Shown piece after piece: positions 23,229-32,429 of a stretch of 64,000 nucleotides of DNA. The translations under genes were made by a program, and so were the position numbers. This stretch comes from Zizania palustris. Lineage: Eukaryota; Streptophyta; Magnoliopsida; Poales; Poaceae. The stretch covers positions 20,319,913 to 20,383,912 of the forward strand of contig JAAALK010000086.1 of assembly GCA_019279435.1 (NCBI GenBank), given 5' to 3'. Within the stretch, counting starts at the first letter, position 1, and every line of letters starts with the position of its first letter. The notes under the pieces were generated by a model. It did no database searches, had not been told where the DNA came from, and saw only the letters and a list, made by a program, of their open reading frames with translations.

Positions 23229-24813
23229 GGGTGTTTGGCATGACTCTAGAGCCGAACTCCAGGCTAGAGTTGATCAGAGCTAGCCAAACACCCCAGCTCC
23301 AAAAAATGTAACTTCATGGAGTTTTTGGAGCTCTATTTCATTTGTTTGGAGCACCTCAATCGCAGCTCTAGAGCTCCTCAGCCACATGGAGTTCATAGGT
23401 AATTACCCGCAATTGCCATTACTACACCTCGAACCATTTTTTCTTTTCTTTCTCACGGCGCCCCCGACCCTTCACGCGACAGACCTCGCCTCGCCAGAAA
23501 GCGACCCCGCCGCCAATCCTCCGCCCCCGCCGCCGGTCCACCGCCCCCGCCGCCGTCGCCGGTCCTCCGCCCCATCACGCAGGGCCTCGCCTCGCCTCGC
23601 CCCCGCCGTCGATCCTCCGCCCCGCCTCGCCTCGCCCCCGCCGCCGGACCACGCCGCCGATCCTCCACCCCACCGCGCAGGGCCTCGCCTCGCCTCGCCC
23701 CCGTCGCCGATCCTCCGCCCCGCCGCGTAGGGCCTTGCCTCGCCCCCGCCGTCGGTACTCCGCCCCGCCGCACCTCGCCTCGCCGCCGGTCCTCCACCCC
23801 CGCCACTGGTCCACGCCTCGCCCCCGCCGTCGGTACTTCGCCCCGCCGCGCCTCGCCTCGCCGCCGGTCCTCCACCCCCGCCGCTGGTCCACGCCTCGCC
23901 CCCGCCGTCGGTCCCCCGCCTCTGCCCCGGAGCCCGCCCGAGCTATCAAACCCTAGCCGAAGGTATGGCCAATTTTTTATTCTCTGTTCATGTTTCTTTT
24001 TTCTGTGATGTGAGTTGGTGCTTGAAATAGAAATGCTCCAATTGATGGTTCTGAGCACATTGTTCCCTCCTGTGAATTGAGCACATTTTTTCTGTGAAGG
24101 TAGATAATTAGCTACGTAGGTTAGTTCATGCTTATTTGTTTTGTGATGTGAGTTGGTGCTAACTGCTAAGTGGCACCGTTGTTCATGTTAGCGAACTTAT
24201 GTTGAGTTATATAGATGCCAGAAATTGAATGGAACACTGAGAACACTAGGATCCTATGTGGTTTGATGGCCGAACAAGTTGTGAAAGGAAACCGGCCAAA
24301 TACCTTCCTGAATTCAATTGGTTATGCTGCGATTGAAAAGGGATTCAAAGATCGGATGGGTTTTGAATTGACCAAGAATCAAATTCAAGTATAACAAGTA
24401 TGCTGTGTCTCGACATGCCTCTGATGACGACACTTTGGAACCAAGTTTTTTGACTATGGACTCATTTCGTGATAGTTTGGCTACATCCGTCGCATTAGCT
24501 TGGAATTGATGTAATCATTTTGTCAAACTATGAACTTTGTATCTCGGATTGTTTGGTTGAACTTGTATGTCGACTTATTTGGTTGAACTTGTATCTCAGA
24601 TTATTTGGTTGAACTTGTATGTCGTATTATTTTGTTGCTGCATGCGTCAATGAAGTGTACGAAAACAGGCTCAACAGACAACTCTAGATCTTAGAGTACC
24701 ATTCTAGCCAAACACCCTCAACAGACAGCTCCAGCTCCACTCAGAGCCAGCTCTAGCTGGATTTCTGGAGTGGAGCTGCTCTGACTGGAGTTGGAGCCAT
24801 GCCAAACAGGCCC
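23229..24813. mobile_element. Harbinger-like non-autonomous transposon, copy 1
   Basis: Termini GGGTGTTTGGCATGACTC and (right end, inverse) GGGCCTGTTTGGCATGGCTC. Contents in order: a flank rich in GAGCTC words, a GC-rich minisatellite (about 23455-23935, units of CCTCGCCTCGCCCCCGCCG) and a 59-codon frame (24215-24394) starting MPEIEWNTENTRILCGLMAE. That frame resembles the Myb/SANT-like ORF1 protein that accompanies Harbinger-type transposases in plants. Its continuation (FRDSLATSVALAWN, to about 24509) is in another frame, so ORF1 carries an internal deletion. No DDE transposase. Confidence 0.65.
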
Positions 24814-24816
24814 ATA

Positions 24817-26460
24817 GGGGGTGTTTGGCATGACTCTGGAGCCGAACTCTAGACTAGAGTTGATCAGAGCTAGCCAAACACCCCAGCTCCAAAAAATGTA
24901 ACTTCATGGAGTTTTTGGAGCTCTAGTTCATTTGTTTGGAGCACCTCAATCGCAACTCCAAAGCTCCTCAGCCACATGGAGTTCATAGGTAATTACCCGC
25001 AATTGCCATTACTACACCCCGAACCGTTTTTTTCTTTTCTTTCTCACGGCGCCCCCGACCCTTCACGCGACAGACCTCGCCTCGCCAAAAATCGACCCCG
25101 TCGCCGGTCCTCCGCCCCCACCGCTGGTCCACGCCTCGCCACCGTTGTCGGTCCTCCGCCCCATCACACAGGGCCTCGCCTCGCCTCGCCCCCGCCGTCG
25201 GTCCTCCGCCCCGCCTCGCCTCGCCCCCGCCGCCGGACCACGCCGCCGATCCTCCGCCCCGCCGCGCAGGGCCTCGCCTCGCCCCCGTCGCCGATCCTCC
25301 TCCCCGCCGCGTAGGGCCTCGCCTCGCCTCGCCCCCGCCGTCGGTACTCCACCCCACCGCGCCTCGCCTCGCCGCCGGTCCTCCACCCCCGCCGCTGGTC
25401 CACGCCTCGCCCCCGCCGCCGGTCCCCCGCCTCTGCCGCTCCGCCGCGCAGGGCCTCGCCTCGCCTCGCCCCCGCCGTCGGTACTCCGCCCCGCCGCGCC
25501 TCGCCTCGCCGCCGGTCCTCCACCCCCGCCGCTGGTCCACGCCTCGCCCCCGCCGCCGGTCCCCCACCTCTGCCCTGGAGCCCGCCCGAGCTATCAAACC
25601 CTAGCCGGAGGTATGGCCAATTTTTATTCTCTGTTCATGTTTCTTTTTTCTGTGATGTGAGTTGGTGCTTGAAATAGAAATGCTCCAATTGATGGTTCTG
25701 AGCACATTGTTCCCTCCTGTGAATTGAGCACATTTTTTCTGTGAAGGTAGATAATTAGCTACGTAGGTTAGTTCATGCTTATTTGTTTTGTGATGTGAGT
25801 TGGTGCTAACTGCTAAGTGGCACCGTTGTTCATGTTAGCGAACTTATGTTGAGTTATATAGATGCCAGAAATTGAATGGAACACTGAGAACACTAGGATC
25901 CTATGTGGTTTGATGGCCGAACAAGTTGTGAAAGGAAACCGGCCAAATACCTTCCTGAATTCAATTGGTTATGCTGCGATTGAAAAGGGATTCAAAGATC
26001 GGATGGGTTTTGAATTGACCAAGAATCAAATTCAAGTATAACAAGTATGTTGTGTCTCGACATGCCTCTGATGACGACACTTCGGAACCAAGTTTTTTGA
26101 CTATGGACTCATTTCGTGATAGTTTGGCTACATCCGTCGCATTAGCTTGGAATTGATGTAATCATTTTGTCAAACTATGAACTTTGTATCTCGGATTGTT
26201 TGGTTGAACTTGTATGTCGACTTATTTGGTTGAACTTGTATCTCAGATTATTTGGTTGAACTTGTATGTCGTATTATTTTGTTGCTGCATGCGTCGATGA
26301 AGTGTACGAAAACAGGCTCAACAGACAACTCTAGATCTTAGAGTACCATTCTAGCCAAACACCCTCAACAGACAGCTCCAGCTCCACTCAGAGCCAGCTC
26401 TAGCTGGATTTCTGGAGTGGAGCTGCTCTAACTGGAGTTGGAGTCATGCCAAACAGGCCC
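24817..26460. mobile_element. Harbinger-like non-autonomous transposon, copy 2
   Basis: Second, almost adjacent copy with termini GGGGGTGTTTGGCATGAC and (inverse right) GGGCCTGTTTGGCATGAC, flanked by ATA at 24814-24816 and 26461-26463. Outside the GC-rich array (about 25070-25580, longer than in copy 1) I count only about seven differences from copy 1 over roughly 860 bp. The same truncated ORF1 lies at 25862-26041. The copies arose by recent tandem duplication or by insertion of one next to the other. Confidence 0.68.
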
Positions 26461-26463
26461 ATA

Positions 26464-29001
26464 ATTATGAGTGGAGCCTGAGTCAAGCGGGGCGGTGAGA
26501 GTGGTTCCATCTATGTCCACAGCAACATGCATGGTCTCATCAATGTCATCACCCTTTATTGCATGCAACGAGATCAGCTTCTCCTTATATTCAGCCTCAT
26601 CTGGTTCTTCCTCATCCTGAATCTTAAGAAGAAACAAATGTTGGCAACCTTGTTATGACCACATGCGTACCTTTCGTTACAATTAAAGCACAACCCAAGA
26701 CTATGACGCTCCATTTTCGTGGGAGAAAGCCGCTTAATGGAGCGACCTTCCACCATGATTGTCCCCTGACTAGCGGCGCTTGCACTCGGGGCAATTGCTG
26801 TGGACTGTGGCGGTGTTGGTCCCGGACATCATGAATGAAGGCGTTGGTAGGATCCCTGTGTGACTGTTGCAGTTAGACCGGGCTACAACTTGTTCCCTGT
26901 ACTCAAAGGAATGAGCTAAACTCATGGCCACTTCTAGCGTCATTGGATTTTGGAGCTGGACGTCGATGCTGAGGGGCTCACCCAACCCCACCATAAAGAG
27001 TTGAACTTGTTGAAGCTCTGTTAGTGAACCAGCATGGGCCAGCAGCTGCGAGAAGCATTCCTGGTACTCTAGAACAGTACCAGTGCGATGACAGGTAGCC
27101 AATTCGCCCAGGGGATTATATCTGACTGGCGGTCCATAACGCAAGTTGAGCAGTTCTGAAAAACGACGCCACGATGGTGTACCTTCTTCACGAAAGATCC
27201 TCATATACCACAGTTGTGCAGTGTCTTCTAAATTGAAGGAAGCAAGTTGTTGGAACCCAGGGACACTCGTAGCGCCGCTCGCCTCGCCCTCTCTCGCTCA
27301 AACTGGCCGGTGGCTGGTGGTAGAAGACGAACAGTACGCACACAAGGTGTTCGGTGTTTCGGCGACAAACGCCCCGGCCGCCGCTGCGGCCTTTAATTCA
27401 CATCTCGACTTGACACACTTACACAAGGGTGGGTGGTGGCTCTTATAACCACACGGCTCCGCTCCACGCCAGGCTATCCCGCCATGGCCGCACGCTGCGC
27501 GCTTCTCGCGCCCGGGCGACGCGCTCCGCCCGCGCGACGTGCGCTCGGGCCCAACGGCCATCCGTGCTGCCCGTCACCACACTAACGACCCACGACTGCA
27601 TCACCTACACGTGCAGCTTGCGCCATCCGCATCGCCCGCACCAGCCCGAGCCACCTCGTGCTAGCTGGACGCGACGCGCCCGCGCCCATGGCGCGCTCCA
27701 AGCAGCACACACGCATACACAACGCACACACTCCGCTCATCGTCAAGCTTAGTTCTAACAATCACCCCCTAAGCTTGACGTGGCGACACCTTCGTTTTCA
27801 TGGCTTCACTGTATCCTCGCCGACGTCCGCGTGCAGCTTCCTCTTCCGCGCCGTGCGCGCCACCATCGCCGCTGCGCCGTCCCCTGCGCCGCCGCGCAGT
27901 CACTGGAGCACCATCTTCTTCGCCGTTGCTGCCGCGTCGCCCGTCGTCGTCGCGTGCCACGGTCTCCTTCCTCCTCGGCGACACACGCCGAGGGTCATCT
28001 CCACTGTCTTCTTCCTCGCAATCGCCGCGCCAACGCGCTGCGCCGTGCCCGTGTGACGCGCTCGCCAGCGCGACTCGCACACGCACTCCGACCGGCCGGC
28101 GACCTCGCGACTTCTTCATCACCCGACACACGCCGGCGGCCATCCCGAGCGCGTCTCCGCCTTGCCTCGGCTCTGATACCATTTGTTGGCCCAGCCCCTC
28201 GTATGCCTTCACCCTCTCACGAATGTTGGCCATTACTCACACACGCAAAACACAGCGATGACCCAAGGTAGAAGATGAACAATGATAATGGCGGATGAAC
28301 GCAGCGGCAAGCTTTTTCGTCTGTATCTTGGCACTCTTATTCACGCTAGACCAGTGCTCGATTACAAGAGGGAGTGGCGCTATTTATAGCCGCAGTAGAG
28401 CTCTCCTCCACCACCCGGCTTCTTCGTCATGGCTGCGCCCATGCACTGCTTCGTGCCCTAGCGACGCGCTCGCTCGCACGACCCGCCTGTGCACCCAAAC
28501 GGCCCCGGCGAACTTCCCGCTGCCACTCCAACCAACACAGTCGCACTCCCTGCCCCCGAGCTCTTCGGCAACAGCATGCCCACACCCAATGGCACACGCA
28601 CAGGACCAGTCAGGATTATTCCTAACAAGCCAAACCTTTTCTTCCTCCACAATGCGGACTTGATGGAAATATGATTCACATCGGCTGAGGAACGACAAGG
28701 GGTCCCGTGACCAGAATATTTTGGGAAGTCCAATTTGCCAAACTTTGGGGGCCGATCAGTATGAAGACCACTAGAAAGTGAACAAGAATCATTAGAACCA
28801 GAAGTATGTGGCAGAACCTGTCGTTGCTGATCGATTCATTGAATGGACTGAGAATTGGCGGTGGTCTGGTCAGGTGTGCAAGAATATGCAAAGAAGTTTT
28901 CAGCTCCCGTAGTTCTTGTGTGAGGGCTGCAAGAGCTGCCTGGATTTGGTCACTGCCGGAAGCCATGGCGGGGGCCGCAACTCCTGAATCTGATACTAAA
29001 C
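26464..29001 (-). pseudogene. gypsy-type gag and protease remnant
   Basis: Minus-strand frames recover a gag protein in pieces. An N-terminal coiled region (ALAALTQELRELKTSLHI) precedes SFLSRCESYFHQVRIVEEEK, which is split by the nested element at 27249-28626. It resumes as ASFNLEDTAQLWYMRIFREE and FSELLNLRYGPP, the retrotransposon gag domain. A CCHC-like knuckle remnant (LCFNCNERYACGH) and the protease active site LDSGSTHN follow. Several stops and frameshifts are present. The gag sense across the nested insertion shows which bases belong to the older element. Confidence 0.75.
27249..28626 (-). mobile_element. Nested short LTR retrotransposon (TRIM/LARD-like)
   Basis: The left repeat (about 27249-27760, TGTTGGAACCC to TTCTAACA) and right repeat (about 28181-28626, TGTTGGCCCAG to TTCCTAACA) bracket only about 420 bp. 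Beside the right repeat the minus strand reads TGGTATCAGAGCC, a perfect initiator-Met primer-binding site. Beside the left repeat the minus strand reads AAGCTTAGGGGGTGAT, a polypurine tract. The two repeats are strongly diverged. The interior (GC-rich) encodes nothing recognisable, so the element is non-autonomous. CTTG flanks both ends in the gag reading frame, consistent with a partly eroded target duplication. Confidence 0.65.
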
Positions 29002-29386
29002 TGTTATGGGTTGGATCCGTAGAACCCAAACTTCGTAACCGATAGCAATGGGTAGCCACGGCTTAAGGTTGTTTCCCTCTTGCCGTGCGACTCGAGGTTG
29101 TTCCTCTCTCATTGCTTGATAGGTAGCATGGCAAGACTTTGCTGGCCCGGCTTAAACAGACTGGAAGGAAGTAGATTACTTATACAGATTGCTAAACTCC
29201 TAAACCTATTCAGATTGCTAATAGACTCCAAGAGGTATATTAGACAGATTCCTAATTTAATCTGCTAAGGACTCTCTTCATTACCTAACTGATCCCGAAT
29301 ATAAACTTCCTAATTTAATCCTAACGCCAACTCTTGACGTGCTGCTCGCTCCAGGACTCTCCTGGGCGTCTGGACGGTCCATACCA
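29002..29386 (-). repeat. Right LTR (385 bp)
   Basis: Runs from TGTTATGGGTTGGATCCGTA to GGTCCATACCA, matching the left LTR, and is followed by the duplication GTTAT. Confidence 0.88.
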
Positions 29387-29391
29387 GTTAT
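29387..29391. repeat. 5-bp target-site duplication (right), GTTAT
   Basis: Exact copy of 22473-22477. Intron 5 sequence of the host gene resumes here. Confidence 0.88.
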
Positions 29392-29891
29392 TGTGTAGCC
29401 TTGACTGAGTTTCTGAACTTGTGTAACAGTGGCACAATGCACACCTAATATTTTAGTCTCTTGTCCATTTACCTTGAACTTGCATGGTTATCTTTTTTTG
29501 TTTACAATTGGTATGCACTACTGTTTGGTTAGCACTGCTTTTGGAAATAATATTATCTAATTTTCTCCTATGAACATGACTCTTGATATTTTTGTTTTTC
29601 TCAGAAGAGTTTTTGTCAGTTTATATCGGGAATCTTTCTCCATCGACTTCAGTATTTGATCTTGAGAAGGCGTTTCAGGCTTTTGGAAGAATTAAGCCTG
29701 ATGGGGTTGCTATACGGAGTCGCAAGGTTTCTTCTTGCCTTCTGTCTTGTACTTTACATTTTGCTTCAATTCTTTGTCGGTTTCTTCCTAACTTCATGTA
29801 TTGATGTGCAGGAGGCTGGATTTTTCTTTGGCTTTGTTGAGTACGAAGACATGTCTGGTATCCATAATGCTTTGAGGGTGAGTTTCTATTA

Positions 29892-30814
29892 GGGGGCCTT
29901 TACGGTGCCACATGTACCTCCTAAAGAGGTAAGAACTCAAATGAATCTTAGCCATTGATTATATTTAATTAACTAAAATAAATTTTAATTTATTTTCTAT
30001 TCACCTGTTATAGCCGATCATAATTTATTGGATCACAACAAACTGCATGCAGAAGGTGCACCTGCCATGCATGTACTACAAACGAAAATCAAGCTTTCCA
30101 TATATTGGAACACATAACGTAAGAGACTGTGCACGTGGGCCATTGGTGGAAAAAATAAAATACAATCTAAGTGCTATGTGGGTCTAAATAATTAATGATT
30201 TTTCAGACTTATAATACCTAAATTGATTAAAAATAAACTTTGAAATTTCATAAATTCTATAGAGACAAATCACATATTCAAATAAAAAGTAATTATTACT
30301 GGAACGATATAATCAAAACAAAAATTATTTCAAATACCTACAAAAACATGTATTATTATAAGATGATTGAATGCATTGATTACACATCCGGATTCTTTGA
30401 TTATAGAAATATCTAACGTTCTACATATGCTCACAGAAAGAAATTAATGACGGCAAAATGTTACCTTCTACATGTTTTTAGAATTTTAATAAACTTTATT
30501 TTTTGTGGACTGTAGGCATATAATGTGTAAGATTTACCGGGAAAAAACGAAATATCTGATTACGTGAAATACAAAAGGAAGGTGTACATATTGCATGGTA
30601 TATCCTCTCATTACGTGAAAAAAATGGAAAGTAAATGATATTGCACGGTGTAAATGGAAACATATCAATTTGCTCATGCGCATATGATTTTAAATGGAAG
30701 GAGATATGACCTATTACCTCCTAAAAGGTAATAGGTCATCCTAATTAAATCTGAACCGTTTGATGAAATATAATCAACGGTCCATAGATCTTTAGGGGCA
30801 CCGTAAAAATCTCC
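29892..30814. mobile_element. Mutator- or hAT-like non-autonomous transposon in intron 7
   Basis: A 923-bp insertion in intron 7 of the G3BP-like locus. Left end GGGGGCCTTTACGGTGCC; right end, inverse, GGAGATTTTTACGGTGCCCC. Further in, both arms share the phrase GATTATATTT and CCTCCTAAARAGGTAA. Flanks: TTCTATTA at 29884-29891 and again at 30815-30822 (8 bp; a ninth base mismatches). The interior is AT-rich with no transposase. A related right-end phrase (GGGGCATTGTAAAATTTGCC) occurs at about 46880-46900. Confidence 0.75.
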
Positions 30815-31869
30815 TTCTATTAATACGGCTTCTGCATTTCACAACATGTGATGGTAACCCTTGGTACACATGAAAAATGGGATAAAAGAACATGCCTTGA
30901 ATCATTTGATAGCCATACATGATATATTCTGCGAATTATTATCTCATACTTCTGAACAAGGTGTAAAACACTCTAGGCAGTGTCTGCCTAGAGGGAATCC
31001 TACAACAAAATATTGTGCTAAAAGGCTGAAAACTGTGACTGAACTAACAGATTCTTGTTCATGCATAGTCCATTAGTCCAAAGCGATCAGATCAACCATA
31101 GAATAGATGTGTTATGAAATACAAATCTTCAGTTTTCTGTTTGGTTTATGCATGTGGTTTAATATTCATACAACGATAAGAAGCTAGTGGGGTGTAATGT
31201 CAATCTGTGTGATGTCATAATATCTCTGCATGCTATGTTCTTCTGATAATTCTTTTGTACATCAGGCATCTCCGATAGAGCTGAATGGCCGCTTAGTATA
31301 TGTAGAGGAAAGGAGGCCTAACAGTGGAATCTACCGTGGAGGAAGTAAGTATCTTTCTGGATCGGAATCTGGATTTCCACTTGACCATATACTTCATTTT
31401 CTTTTGTTTTACACCATCTTTGCACGGGGCAGTAGGAAAGCAGGGTTACAGCAGAATCTGCCCTGACCATTAGACTAGTACTTAGACCTGAATTATTGAA
31501 TGATGTTCTTCGCATTCTCCAATGCAGAATGTTTTCTACTGTACAATGCTCTATAGAACATCAAAATATTGTCATCAGTATAAATTATTTTACTTCCAGA
31601 GAAATGAGATAAATACTTTGTAACATATGTCCAATAACGGAATTTATTACCAAGTCAGGTTTGTCAGTGATTCCTCATTCCTGTGTTACCCCCTCTTTCT
31701 CTGAGTGTCAATTCTAGTTCCATGTTCTGCAGGACGAGGGAGAGGAAGAGCTGCTGATTCCTCTACGGGTGGGCGGTATGATGGCGATTATGATACTCGA
31801 TCGAAGGGAAACGGGTACCAAAGGAGGGGTTGACGCTATTAAATATTTAACTAGTCAGATGTCTGTGCT

Positions 31870-32085
31870 TTGCAACAGAGAACCTTATTTTTAACAGGGT
31901 ATTTGTGTAAAATTTATGTTTATGCGTGATTTTTCAGAAATCTAAAGTTTTTTATACAAAATTCGTACATCCGTGTAAAATAAAAAATTAAAAAACAAAA
32001 ATGCAAAAGTATTTTTTTCTTTTTTATTTTATTTATTTTCTTTATTTTCCTTTTCCTTTTTCTTTGTTCTCACGCCTGTAAAATC
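31870..32085 (-). repeat. Dispersed repeat, copy 2 of 3 (inverted)
   Basis: Contains TTTTTCAGAAATCTAAAG, AAATTCGTACATCC and a pyrimidine tract ending TTCTCACGC, the inverse of the repeat at 9040-9250 and 46110-46270. It lies 40 bp past the stop codon of the G3BP-like gene and may form part of its 3' flank. Confidence 0.6.
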
Positions 32086-32429
32086 CAGATTTTTGAAACA
32101 CTGACGAAACATATATTTAAATCAAAAACTTATCTTTTGAGTTAAACTCTTGGATTTGAAATGAGTGCCAAAATAAAAATTTCTCAAACAAATAAATAGT
32201 TACTATTCCAAATCTGAAAAACACTATTCCTTGTCCTATTATAAAATTCTTCTAAATCTAATTATTCAAACCAACTTCTTTAACTTCAAATCATTTTCCC
32301 TTTTAAAGATTGAAAACTAAAATTATAACCTCCATCTTCATCCAGTCAAAACTACAGATTTTTTTCCTACCATTTTTTTCCCTGCTCTCTTTCCTTTTTC
32401 CCCTGATATTTCTCTCTCGTTCTTAGCCA

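Larger units (their letters stand above)
22478..29386 (-). mobile_element. LTR retrotransposon (gypsy-type gag-protease only), nested
   Basis: A 6.9-kb element in intron 5 of the G3BP-like locus, in minus orientation, with LTRs at 22478-22868 and 29002-29386 and a perfect 5-bp duplication GTTAT. Next to the right LTR the minus strand reads TTTAGTATCAGATTC, a degraded initiator-Met primer-binding site. Next to the left LTR is the polypurine tract, GGGGGGGAGA on the minus strand. Between them are gag and aspartic protease pieces but no reverse transcriptase, RNase H or integrase, so it is a deletion derivative. It has been invaded by an LTR element (27249-28626) and two Harbinger-like copies (23229-26460). 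Confidence 0.88.
19745..31833 (+). pseudogene. G3BP-like protein (NTF2-RRM-RGG), disabled gene
   Basis: Nine exons read by splice sites and phase: 19745-19801, 19922-20062, 20662-20964, 21356-21644, 21741-21909, 29605-29726, 29812-29877, 31266-31344, 31733-31833. The product resembles plant Ras-GAP SH3-binding (G3BP) proteins, cytoplasmic RNA-binding stress-granule factors. NTF2-like domain: exons 2-3 (VGSYFLQGYYNVLANSPE; LAPQQQGYFVFSDMFK). Acidic linker: exons 4-5. RRM: exons 6-8 (RNP2 VYIGNL, RNP1-like GFFFGFVEYE). Basic tail: RGRGRGR, stop at 31831. Apparent lesions: exon-1 donor GAG|ATGAGCG (19802) where GTGAGCG is expected; in-frame TAG at 19985-19987 (likely CAG); tandem GTGGATTA at 20902-20917 shifting frame; extra CT at 21605-21608. 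Exons 5-9 are open and phase-compatible. Intron 5 is 7.7 kb owing to nested transposons. A truncated RRM-only product cannot be excluded. The exon-1 start is tentative. Confidence 0.82.

Noticed and set aside
23453..25660. Several Arg/Gly/Pro-rich frames of 100-200 codons
   Set aside because: They are translations of GC-rich minisatellite arrays inside Harbinger-like elements.
27780..28271. GC-rich plus-strand frames of about 150-160 codons
   Set aside because: They lie in the interior and LTR of a nested retrotransposon, overlap each other in different frames and have no domain.
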